This document shows, in pieces, positions 40,435-48,255 of a DNA stretch of 64,000 nucleotides. Within the stretch, counting starts at the first letter, position 1; every line of letters begins with the position of its first letter. Below the pieces are notes generated by a model, which saw only the letters and a program-made list of their open reading frames with translations, did not search any database and was not told where the DNA came from. The position numbers were made by a program, and so were the translations under genes. Source of the stretch: Microbacterium aoyamense (lineage in GTDB: Bacteria; Actinomycetota; Actinomycetes; Actinomycetales; Microbacteriaceae); NCBI RefSeq assembly GCF_023155855.1, contig NZ_JAKNUT010000001.1, forward strand, positions 930,001 through 994,000, written 5' to 3'.

Positions 40435-42431
40435 CAGATCTGGAGTACGAGCTCGTCGAAGGCTGGGAGAAGGCGCCCGCGGGCATGCGACACGCAGATG
40501 TGAGCGGCGTCGTCGTGGGCGCGGACGACCGCGTCTACCTCCTGGCGCGACGCGATCCGGGGGTGCTCGTCTACGAGCGCGACGGGACGTTCGTGACGTC
40601 CTGGGGAGGCGACGTGCTCTCCGACAAGCCGCACGGGCTCACGATCGCGCCCGACGGGACCTTCTGGATCGTGGATGTCGCGACCCACGTCGTTCATCAC
40701 TTCAGCGCCGACGGCGAGCTCCTCCTGACGATCGGCTCGAAGGGCGTGCCCTCCGAGACGGGCTACGACGGGACTTTGGACAGCATCGCCGGCGGCGGGC
40801 CGTTCCACCTTCCGACGAACATCGCGGTCGGGTCCAACGGAGATCTGTACGTGAGCGACGGATACGGGAATTCCCGCGTGCACCGCTTCAGCCCGGCGGG
40901 CGAGCTCATCCAGTCATGGGGGGAATCCGGATCCGGTCCCGGTCAGTTCCGTCTCGTCCACGGGGTGTGCGCGACCCCCGACGGCCGCATCATCGTCGCC
41001 GACGAGGAGAACGATCGGCTGCAATTCTTCACCCTCGACGGCGAGTACCTCACCGAGTGGCACGATGTGCAGCGCCCGACCAACATCGCGCTGGACTCGT
41101 CCGGTCGCGTCTTCGTGTCCGAGCTGTGGCGACGTCCCGGAGAGCGGTCGTGGCGGCTCGGCACGTCCGATGCCGACTTCCCCGGTCGCGTGTCGGTGTT
41201 CGCGCCCGACGGCACCCTGCTCGCCCGATGGGGAGGGAATCCCGATCGTACGGCCCCGGGCAACTTCATCGCGCCGCACGACATCGCGATCGACTCCCAC
41301 GGCGACGTCTACGTCGCGGAAGTCACGTGGACGACCGCCGGCGCCCGCGGCGACGTCCCCGAGGACGCCCACACGATCCAGAAGTTCACACCACGTGCCT
41401 CTTCCATCGAGGCGCTCACCGCCAGCAACAAGAAGGAGAAACAAGTGACCACTCGACTCGTCCTCGACGTCGACACAGGAACCGACGACGCGGTGGCGAT
41501 CATGCTCGCCGCGCTTCACCCCGAGCTCGACCTCATCGCCGTCACCTCGGTGAGCGGCAATGTCGACATCGATCACACGACGGAGAACTCCCTGCGCGTG
41601 CTCGATCACGTCGGCCGCAGTGATGTGCCCGTCTACCGGGGCGCCGAGCGTCCCATCGCCCGCCCCGATCAGCCGGTCGCCCGTGACATCCGCAAGGCGC
41701 GCTTCGAGGGCGGCATCAGCCCCGTGCACGGAGAGTACCTGCCGCTGCCCGAGGCGACCTCGAAGGCGCAGTCCAAGCGCGCCCCCGAAGCACTCCTCGA
41801 CATCTTCTCCGACCCGGCGAACGAGGACGTCGTGCTCGTCGCCGTCGGGCCTCTGACGAACGTCGCGATGGCCCTGCAGCTGGATGCGAGCTTCGCCCAG
41901 AAGGTGAAGAAGCTCGTCATCATGGGCGGCGCGCACGACTGGCCGAACGTGACGCCGTCGGCGGAGTACAACTTCTGGGCCGATCCCGAGGCCGCGCAGC
42001 TGGTCCTCGCGAGCGGCATCGAGGAGATCGTCGTGGTCCCGCTCGACGCGACCCACCGCGCACTGGTCACTCTGGGCAGCTGCGCGACCATGCGGGCGTC
42101 GGGGACGCCGGCCGGCGTCGCGGCGGCGGAGATCATCGAGAAGCGCATCGTCGGCTACCGCACGGCGCAGCCCATCGACGACGACGCAGCGCCCGTCCAC
42201 GACGCGCTGTGCATCGCCTACCTCGTCGACCCCTCGGTCATCTCGGGTGGCGAGTACTACGTCGACGTCGAGACGGTGGGCACGCTCACCGTCGGGCGGT
42301 CGGTCGTGGACATCCACAACCGCATCCACGAAGGGCGCCCGACCGGTCCCAAGCCCAACGCGTTCTTCGCGTTCGGCGCCGATGCGGTGAAGTTCAGCGA
42401 GATCCTCGTTTCGACGCTGTCGAAGTCCTGA
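40431..42431 (+). CDS. NHL-type beta-propeller fused in frame to nucleoside hydrolase
   Basis: 666 codons open without a stop. Residues 1-330 are a six-bladed NHL propeller, with repeats such as DKPHGLTIAPDGTFWIVDVA, LPTNIAVGSNGDLYVSDGYG, LVHGVCATPDGRIIVADEEN and PHDIAIDSHGDVYVAEVT. Residues 339-666 are a complete nucleoside hydrolase. The joint (RASSIEALTASNKKEKQ) contains a perfect ribosome site AAGGAG at 41433-41438 followed by GTG at 41445, as between two separate genes, but no stop ends the propeller. Either a fused protein, or a fused and a free form, is made. A sequencing error or recent stop loss must be excluded. Confidence 0.8.
   Translation: MTDLEYELVEGWEKAPAGMRHADVSGVVVGADDRVYLLARRDPGVLVYERDGTFVTSWGGDVLSDKPHGLTIAPDGTFWIVDVATHVVHHFSADGELLLTIGSKGVPSETGYDGTLDSIAGGGPFHLPTNIAVGSNGDLYVSDGYGNSRVHRFSPAGELIQSWGESGSGPGQFRLVHGVCATPDGRIIVADEENDRLQFFTLDGEYLTEWHDVQRPTNIALDSSGRVFVSELWRRPGERSWRLGTSDADFPGRVSVFAPDGTLLARWGGNPDRTAPGNFIAPHDIAIDSHGDVYVAEVTWTTAGARGDVPEDAHTIQKFTPRASSIEALTASNKKEKQVTTRLVLDVDTGTDDAVAIMLAALHPELDLIAVTSVSGNVDIDHTTENSLRVLDHVGRSDVPVYRGAERPIARPDQPVARDIRKARFEGGISPVHGEYLPLPEATSKAQSKRAPEALLDIFSDPANEDVVLVAVGPLTNVAMALQLDASFAQKVKKLVIMGGAHDWPNVTPSAEYNFWADPEAAQLVLASGIEEIVVVPLDATHRALVTLGSCATMRASGTPAGVAAAEIIEKRIVGYRTAQPIDDDAAPVHDALCIAYLVDPSVISGGEYYVDVETVGTLTVGRSVVDIHNRIHEGRPTGPKPNAFFAFGADAVKFSEILVSTLSKS
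41445..42431 (+). CDS. Nucleoside hydrolase (internal start of the fused frame)
   Basis: 328 residues from GTG 41445, preceded by AAGGAG at 6 nt. The first strand carries the calcium-binding DVDTGTDDA (Asp 8, 10, 14, 15), with later segments VAVGPLTNVAMALQ, KKLVIMGGAHDW and NFWADPEAAQLVL that bind Ca2+ and ribose, and VHDALCIAYLVDPS with the conserved His-Asp. It splits N-glycosidic bonds of nucleosides to free base and ribose. It is the key hint that the cluster handles a nucleoside or similar N-glycoside; the ribokinase encoded at 45068 would phosphorylate the sugar. Family length is matched exactly from this start. Confidence 0.9.
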   Translation: MTTRLVLDVDTGTDDAVAIMLAALHPELDLIAVTSVSGNVDIDHTTENSLRVLDHVGRSDVPVYRGAERPIARPDQPVARDIRKARFEGGISPVHGEYLPLPEATSKAQSKRAPEALLDIFSDPANEDVVLVAVGPLTNVAMALQLDASFAQKVKKLVIMGGAHDWPNVTPSAEYNFWADPEAAQLVLASGIEEIVVVPLDATHRALVTLGSCATMRASGTPAGVAAAEIIEKRIVGYRTAQPIDDDAAPVHDALCIAYLVDPSVISGGEYYVDVETVGTLTVGRSVVDIHNRIHEGRPTGPKPNAFFAFGADAVKFSEILVSTLSKS

Positions 42432-42438
42432 TCCCGTC

Positions 42439-42475
42439 GCATGCCCGCCGGGGCATGCTCCCGCTCCCGGCGGGC
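42439..42475 (+). promoter_or_regulatory. Two mutually exclusive hairpins between nucleoside hydrolase and amidase genes
   Basis: Hairpin 1: GCATGCCC (42439-42446) with GGGCATGC (42451-42458). Hairpin 2: GCCCGCCGGG (42443-42452) with CCCGGCGGGC (42466-42475). They share bases and cannot both form. No T tract follows, and the amidase ribosome site TGGAGA begins 40 nt later. May be a weak terminator or intercistronic switch. Confidence 0.55.
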
Positions 42476-42523
42476 GCCTCGAATCGGGCGTCCGCCGGGC
42501 ACCATCCTCGAGACTGGAGACAG

Positions 42524-44185
42524 ATGATGGCGGACCTCCCGCTCACCCTCGCCGACGCGGCCGCCGGGCTTCGTTCCAGAGCGTTCAGCAGCGTCGAGCT
42601 CACGACGGCGCTGCGGGCGCGCGCCGATGAGTTCGACAGTGTGCTCGGCAGTTATGTCGCCCGCTTCGACGAGTCGGCGCTGCGAGCTGCCGCTCAGGCG
42701 GACGCGGACTTCGCGAGCGGCATCGATCGCGGGCCGCTGCAGGGCATACCGATCGGTGTGAAGGATCTCCTGGCTGCCTCCGAGGGGCCGACGACCGCCA
42801 ACAGCATCGTCCTCGATCCCGCATGGGGTGCGGGCACGGACGCGCCCGTCGTCCGCCGGCTCCGACACGCGGGGGCGGTCCTCACGGGCAAGACCTCGAC
42901 GTACGAGTTCGCGATGTCGCCGCCGCATCCCTCCAGTCCCTTCCCGACCGCCCGCAACCCCTGGGATCTGAGCCGCTCACCCGGCGGCTCGAGCTCCGGG
43001 AGCGCGAGTGGTGTCGCGGCGGGGTTCTTCCTCGCGGCGCTGGGCACCGACACGGGTGGAAGCATCCGCGGGCCGGCAGCATGGACGGGCATCACCGGGC
43101 TCAAGCCGACCTTCGGTCTCGTGCCGAAGTCGGGGTGCGTGCCGCTGGCGCAGAGCCTCGACCACGTCGGTCCGATGGCGCCCAGTGCGCAGGATTGCGC
43201 GCTCGTGCTCCAGGTGATCGCCGGGCATCACGCGAGCGACGAGTCGAGCGCGAGGCGGCCGGTGGATCGCTTCGCGGTCGATCCGCACCGCGACCTGACG
43301 GGAATGCGCATCGGCGTTGTCCGGGAGCATCACTTCCCCGAGAATTCCGATCCGGCGGCCGAGCCGGCGTATCGGGACGCTCTCGCCAGACTCGAGGAGC
43401 GGGGGGCTGTTCTGGTCGACGTCGCGCTCCCGCGCTACCGGGAGGCGGTCGCTTCGGTGTGGATCATGGTCTCGGGGGACGCCCTCGCGTACCACCTCGA
43501 CGACCTTCGTAGCCGGTGGGACGACTTCCTCCCGACGACGCGCCTGAACGTCGCGACAGGAGCGCTGATCTCGGGCGCGGACATGGTCCAGGCGGCCCGC
43601 GCGCGTCGGATCGCCCAACTCGAGCTGGCAGACCTGTTCCGGCACGTCGACATCATCGCCACGCCGACGGCGACGATCCCGGCGGCGCCGCTCGCCGACC
43701 TCATGGTGCCCGGCATCGAGCGCGGCCTGGGCGGCGGTGTCTTCACCCCCTACTGGAACGCCGTCGGCGTTCCGACCATCGCGGTGCCGATGGGAGCGAA
43801 CGCGGAAGGACTGCCGCTCTCGATCCAGCTCGCGGCACCGGCCTTCGCGGACCGACTCCTCCTCGACGTCGCCGCCGCCTACCAGCGCGACACCGACTGG
43901 CACCTGCGACGACCCGAGTTCGGCGACTCCGGCGTCGGCGCCTCCGGGCCGGCCCCGACGCGTGACCTCGCAGACCTCCAGCAGGTGCGGACGCTGCTCG
44001 CCGCGTCGGGGATCCATCCGCCGGAGGACGACATCGAGACTCTCGCGGACGCCTACGCCCCGCGGCGTGAGATGGTCGAGTGGCTCTATGCCCTTGCGGA
44101 GGCACGGTACGGCACCACTAGCCTGATCAACGAGGTCGCTCCCGAGCGTGTGTCGTGGTCCGATCCTGAAGGAGACGAGAGATGA
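42524..44185 (+). CDS. Amidase-signature family hydrolase
   Basis: 553 residues, on the long side for the family because of a C-terminal extension (about 485-553). The catalytic triad is visible: Lys in GIPIGVKDLL, cis-Ser in RSPGGSSSGSASG and nucleophile Ser in GTDTGGSIRGPAAW. The family cleaves amides, carbamoyl or allophanate bonds. In this cluster it would act on the nitrogenous part of the substrate together with the M20 carbamoylase. Start ATG 42524 (ATG 42527 next) is 4 nt after TGGAGA. It overlaps the kinase gene downstream by 4 nt. Confidence 0.9.
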   Translation: MMADLPLTLADAAAGLRSRAFSSVELTTALRARADEFDSVLGSYVARFDESALRAAAQADADFASGIDRGPLQGIPIGVKDLLAASEGPTTANSIVLDPAWGAGTDAPVVRRLRHAGAVLTGKTSTYEFAMSPPHPSSPFPTARNPWDLSRSPGGSSSGSASGVAAGFFLAALGTDTGGSIRGPAAWTGITGLKPTFGLVPKSGCVPLAQSLDHVGPMAPSAQDCALVLQVIAGHHASDESSARRPVDRFAVDPHRDLTGMRIGVVREHHFPENSDPAAEPAYRDALARLEERGAVLVDVALPRYREAVASVWIMVSGDALAYHLDDLRSRWDDFLPTTRLNVATGALISGADMVQAARARRIAQLELADLFRHVDIIATPTATIPAAPLADLMVPGIERGLGGGVFTPYWNAVGVPTIAVPMGANAEGLPLSIQLAAPAFADRLLLDVAAAYQRDTDWHLRRPEFGDSGVGASGPAPTRDLADLQQVRTLLAASGIHPPEDDIETLADAYAPRREMVEWLYALAEARYGTTSLINEVAPERVSWSDPEGDER

Positions 44186-45066
44186 GCCCGGCGCCCCGAG
44201 CGAGTCGCGAGCCCTCGCTCCAGGTGCTCGGTGAGATCAACGTCGACCTCGTGGCGCGTGTGGAGCGACCCCCACAGCCGGGGGAGATGGTCGTCGACGG
44301 GCAACTCACGCGCGTGCCGGGTGGAAAGGGCGCCAACCAGGCTGCCGTCGCCGCCCGTCTCGGCGCGAGGGTGCTGATGATCGGAGCGGTCGGCCGCGAC
44401 GCGACCGGGATGGAGATGCGCCGTGCCCTCGAGCGCGACGGCGTCTCGACCGCGGCCGTGCAGGACACGTCCGAGGCGACGGGCACCGCGTTCATCATCG
44501 TCGACTCTGCCGGCGACTCGACGCTCGTCGTCAGTCGTGGCGCGAACGAGGCCATCGAAGCGGGGCGACTCTCGGTCGATCCGCACGCCGCGCTTCTCGC
44601 GCATCTCGACGTCGGTGCGTTCGTCGTGGAGCGCGCCGCCGCGCGCACCGACGGCCTCGTCGTGCTCGACTGCTCCACTCCGGCCGACATCTCCTCGGCG
44701 CTGCTGGACCGCGCGGATGTGATCGTCACCCGCACCTCGTGTCTCGAGCACCTGCCCATGGGCGACCGCGGCACCCTCGTCGCCGGCATCGTCGACGGTG
44801 GCGGCGCCGTGCTCCGCCGCGGCGAGAACGAGATCGCCCGCGTGGATGCCCGGGTGTTCGATGGGCCGAACCCCGTAGGAGCAAGGGATGCTTTCTCCGC
44901 CGCTCTCACGATCGGCTTCCTCCGTGGATGGAGCGAAGACGAGGTGCTGCACGCAGCATGCGCGGTGGCCGCGGCCGCGGTCGCCGACCGCGGCTCGCGT
45001 CCTCAACTGGATGGGCTCGACGCTTATCGGAGCGGGGTGGCGGCCATCGCCGACGGAGGCCGGTGA
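44182..45066 (+). CDS. PfkB-family sugar kinase with an altered catalytic loop
   Basis: 294 residues. N-terminal signature LQVLGEINVDLVARV, substrate loop VPGGKGANQAAVAARLGA and two-strand lid are normal. The C-terminal signature, normally DTTGAGD, reads NPVGARDAF: the catalytic Asp is kept but the second Gly of GAGD is Arg, and the preceding Asp-Thr-Thr is lost. Nearby codons (GTA GGA GCA AGG GAT GCT) are rare for this genome. Probably impaired or with a changed acceptor, possibly a regulatory partner of the kinase encoded next. ATG 44182 overlaps the amidase stop. Confidence 0.85.
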   Translation: MSPAPRASREPSLQVLGEINVDLVARVERPPQPGEMVVDGQLTRVPGGKGANQAAVAARLGARVLMIGAVGRDATGMEMRRALERDGVSTAAVQDTSEATGTAFIIVDSAGDSTLVVSRGANEAIEAGRLSVDPHAALLAHLDVGAFVVERAAARTDGLVVLDCSTPADISSALLDRADVIVTRTSCLEHLPMGDRGTLVAGIVDGGGAVLRRGENEIARVDARVFDGPNPVGARDAFSAALTIGFLRGWSEDEVLHAACAVAAAAVADRGSRPQLDGLDAYRSGVAAIADGGR

Positions 45067-45067
45067 C

Positions 45068-45958
45068 ATGAGCTCGATCCTCGTCCTCGGCAGCGCCAAC
45101 CTCGATCTCGTCGTGCGACAGCCGCGGATCGCCCGTCCGGGCGAGACCATGTTCGGCACCGCGTTCTCGACCGTGCCCGGAGGCAAGGGCCTCAATCAGG
45201 CAGTGGCCGCCGCCCGCGCCGGAGCCGACGTCGGCTTTCTCGGCGCCGTAGGCGATGACGAGTTCGGTCGCAGACTGCGGACCCAGCTCGAGACCGACGG
45301 CATCGACACGACCGGCCTCGCCACGGTCGACCAGCCCACGGGGACGGCGCACATCGCCGTCACCGACGACGGGGAGAACTCCATCGTCGTCGTGTCCGGG
45401 GCCAACCACGTGCAGGTCGCACTCGACGACACCATGCGCTCGGCGATCGAGGGGGCGCGAACGCTCGTCCTGCAGCTCGAGCGTCCCGTGTCGCTCGTCG
45501 CGGAGGCGCTCGCCTACGCGCAAGCGCACGGCGTGAGGACCGTGCTCACCCCCGCCCCGGTGGCACCTCTCCCGTCCGACCTCCTGGCTCTCGTCACCGT
45601 TCTCGTGCCCAACGCGCGGGAGGCATGCGAACTCGCCGGCGTGGACGACGAATTCGCGGCGGCGCGCATCCTCGGCGAGCAGGGCTCCACCGTGATCATC
45701 ACGCGCGGATCCCGAGGTGTCCTCGTGCTCGAACCCGGCGGGGAACCGCGGGTTCTCCCCGCCGTCGTCGTCGAGCCGGTCGACACGACGGGTGCCGGCG
45801 ACACCTTCACCGGCGCACTGTGCGCGTGGCTCGCGGAGGACGCCTCGCTCGACGATGCGATCCGTGCCGGTCAGGTCGCCGCGGCGATCTCTGTCACACG
45901 GCCGGGCGCGACCAGCGCGATGCCGGGCCGCAGCGAGATCCTCGCCGCCCTCGGCTGA
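45068..45958 (+). CDS. Ribokinase-like PfkB sugar kinase
   Basis: 296 residues. Complete PfkB signatures: VLGSANLDLVVRQPRIARPG, VPGGKGLNQAVAAARAGADV and EPVDTTGAGDTFTGAL with the catalytic Asp. The pattern is that of ribokinase. With the nucleoside hydrolase it gives ribose release and ribose-5-phosphate for central metabolism. Last gene of the plus-strand cluster; it starts two bases after the previous stop. A strong terminator follows. Confidence 0.92.
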   Translation: MSSILVLGSANLDLVVRQPRIARPGETMFGTAFSTVPGGKGLNQAVAAARAGADVGFLGAVGDDEFGRRLRTQLETDGIDTTGLATVDQPTGTAHIAVTDDGENSIVVVSGANHVQVALDDTMRSAIEGARTLVLQLERPVSLVAEALAYAQAHGVRTVLTPAPVAPLPSDLLALVTVLVPNAREACELAGVDDEFAAARILGEQGSTVIITRGSRGVLVLEPGGEPRVLPAVVVEPVDTTGAGDTFTGALCAWLAEDASLDDAIRAGQVAAAISVTRPGATSAMPGRSEILAALG

Positions 45959-45984
45959 GCGGCGTGGTCCGCTCGCGTCGCTGC

Positions 45985-46017
45985 CGTCGGCGCTCCCCGG
46001 GGGGTGGAGCGCCGACG
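45985..46017. terminator. Terminator at the end of the catabolic cluster
   Basis: CGTCGGCGCTCC (45985-45996) and GGAGCGCCGACG (46006-46017) form a perfect 12-bp stem with a 9-nt loop, between the convergent ribokinase and GH3 genes. It can serve both directions. Confidence 0.85.
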
Positions 46018-46026
46018 ACAGGCGGT

Positions 46027-48255
46027 TCAGGAGACGGTGAACGGGGCGGCGAGCAGAGCGCTTTCGCGTGAGGACGGGCCGACGAGCAGGGCGAACGCGC
46101 CGGGCTCGACGACGCGGTCGCCCGCGGCATCCACGATCGTGCACTCGGCGACCGGCAGCTCGAGCCGTACCCGCTCGGACGTGCCCGGGGCGAGGTCGAT
46201 CTGGCGGAACGCCTTGAGCTCCCTGTCGGTCCAGCTCACCGACGTGATCTCGTCGCGCACGTAGACCTGCACCGTTTCGCGCACGGGGCGGTCCCCGGTG
46301 TTGGCGACGGTGACGCGGGCGACGAGGGTGCCGGATGCCGCGACCACAGGCTCCTCGAGGGTCAGGTCGCTGTACGACACGGTCGTGTACGACAGCCCCT
46401 CGCCGAACGCCCACGCAGGCGACTGCGTCAGGTCGGCGTAGCGGTCGCCGTGCTGCCCACGGATCTGGTTGTAGTACGTCGGCTGCTGCCCGACGTGGCG
46501 CGCGAACGAGATCGGCAGGCGCCCCGAGGGCTCGATCTCGCCCGCGATGAGCTCGGCGATCGCGAGACCGCCCTGCATGCCCGGGTTGGCGGCCCAGATG
46601 ACGGCGGCGGCGTCCCTCACGGACGCCGGCAGCACGAGCGGTTTCGAGGCCATGAGCACGACGACGACGGGCGTGCCCGTCGCGATGACGGCATCCAGCA
46701 GCGCGTTCTGCGCGCCGAAGAGCTCGAGCGTCGCAGTCGAGCGGCCCTCGCCGAAGAGCCCCACGACGTCGCCCACGACGACGACCGCGACATCCGCCTC
46801 GGAAGCCGCGGACACCGCTTCGGAGATCAGCGACTCATCCGGCGCGACGGGCAGCACGACGGGCGGCCGGGGCTGGCCGTCGGGGAACGTGGCCCCGCGG
46901 GGGTCCTGCTCCATCGTGAGGATGTCGGCGCCGCGTGCGTAGGTGACGTGCCACGGCGCGACGGCGCGCAGACCGTCGAGCACGGTCGTGATCATCGCGC
47001 GGGGCTGACCGTCGATCCAGCCGGCCTGGCCCGAGCTGCCCGCCCAGTCGCCGAGCTGCTCCTGCGCGTCGTCGGCCAGCGGGCCGATCACCGCGACACG
47101 GCGCGACGGCGCGAGGGGCAGCGTGCCGTCATTCTCGAGCAGCACGAGCGAGCGGCGCGCGACCTCGAGGTTGAGCTCGGCGTGCGCCTCCTGGCCCACG
47201 ATCGCCTCGAGCCCGTCGACGGGCAGGCGCGGGTTCTCGAACAGCCCGAGCTCGAACTTGAGTGTCAGGATGCGCGCGACCGCGCGGTCGAACGCGTTCT
47301 CGTCGAGCATCCCCTGACCCACAGCATCCAGAGCCCCTTCGAAAAACCCGGGCGTCGTCATGACCATGTCGTTGCCCGCCTGCACTGCGGCAGCCGCAGC
47401 GTGTGCGATGTCAGGCTGGATGCGCTGCTCCCAGACCATCCGGCCGACGTTGTCCCAGTCGGTGATGAGCGTGCCCGTGTAGCCCCACTCGCCGCGCAGC
47501 ACGTCGGTCAGCAGCCAGTCGTTCAGGGTGATGGGCACACCGTCGGTCGTCTGGTATCCGAGCATGAACGTGCGGCAGCCCTCGCGCGCGACGCGCTCGA
47601 ACGGCGGCAGGAACCACGACCGCAGCTTGCGGCGCGAGATGTCGGCCTCCGAGGCATCCCGCCCGCCCTGCGTCTCGGAATAGCCGGCGAAGTGCTTCGC
47701 GGTCGCGAGGATCGCGGTCGGGTCGTCGAGCCCTTCGCCCTGATAGCCGCGCACCATCGCCGAGGCGAGTTCGCCGATGAGGAACGGATCCTCGCCGAAG
47801 GTCTCGTTCACGCGGCCCCAGCGCAGGTCGCGGGCGATGCACAGGACGGGAGAGAAGGTCCAGTGGATGCCGGTGGCCGCGACCTCGACGGCGGTCGCGC
47901 GCGCGACCTGCTCGGTGAGCTCGGCGTTCCACATCGCCGCCATGCCGAGCTGCGTCGGGTAGATCGTCGCGCCGGGCCAGAAGGAGTGGCCGTGGATGCA
48001 GTCCTCTCCGACGAGGAGGGGGATCTGCAGGCGCGTCTGCGCCGTGAGCTCGTTCGCGCGGATGATCCGCTCGGGCGACGTGTGCAGGATCGAGCCGACG
48101 TGACGGCGCAGAACGTGGTCGTCGAGGTCGTCGCGCGCGTCGAGCTGCAGCATCTGCCCGATCTTCTCGTCGAGCGTCATGCGGCCGAGGAGGTCGGCGA
48201 CACGCTCGGCGATCGTCAGGTCGGTGTTCAGATAGGGGAGGGTCTCGGTCTTCAT
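46027..48255 (-). CDS. Glycoside hydrolase family 3 (beta-glucosidase/xylosidase-like)
   Basis: 742 residues, typical GH3: N-domain (about 20-330), C-domain (about 370-600) and fibronectin-like end (about 640-735). The nucleophile Asp is in TGTLITDWDNVG, and substrate contacts in KHFAGYSETQGGRD and TFGEDPFLIGEL are canonical. No signal peptide, so it hydrolyses imported oligosaccharides inside the cell. The ATG at 48255 shares its last base with the stop of the upstream ABC permease gene, making it the last gene of an importer operon. Beta-glucoside versus xyloside preference cannot be told. Confidence 0.93.
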   Translation of the reverse strand: MKTETLPYLNTDLTIAERVADLLGRMTLDEKIGQMLQLDARDDLDDHVLRRHVGSILHTSPERIIRANELTAQTRLQIPLLVGEDCIHGHSFWPGATIYPTQLGMAAMWNAELTEQVARATAVEVAATGIHWTFSPVLCIARDLRWGRVNETFGEDPFLIGELASAMVRGYQGEGLDDPTAILATAKHFAGYSETQGGRDASEADISRRKLRSWFLPPFERVAREGCRTFMLGYQTTDGVPITLNDWLLTDVLRGEWGYTGTLITDWDNVGRMVWEQRIQPDIAHAAAAAVQAGNDMVMTTPGFFEGALDAVGQGMLDENAFDRAVARILTLKFELGLFENPRLPVDGLEAIVGQEAHAELNLEVARRSLVLLENDGTLPLAPSRRVAVIGPLADDAQEQLGDWAGSSGQAGWIDGQPRAMITTVLDGLRAVAPWHVTYARGADILTMEQDPRGATFPDGQPRPPVVLPVAPDESLISEAVSAASEADVAVVVVGDVVGLFGEGRSTATLELFGAQNALLDAVIATGTPVVVVLMASKPLVLPASVRDAAAVIWAANPGMQGGLAIAELIAGEIEPSGRLPISFARHVGQQPTYYNQIRGQHGDRYADLTQSPAWAFGEGLSYTTVSYSDLTLEEPVVAASGTLVARVTVANTGDRPVRETVQVYVRDEITSVSWTDRELKAFRQIDLAPGTSERVRLELPVAECTIVDAAGDRVVEPGAFALLVGPSSRESALLAAPFTVS

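Noticed and set aside
25905-45958. Integrative element or recent genomic island
   Set aside because: Despite the accessory content, I find no integrase, transposase or direct repeats at the edges; the tRNA-Gly at 25294 has no duplicated 3' end that I could find in the window.
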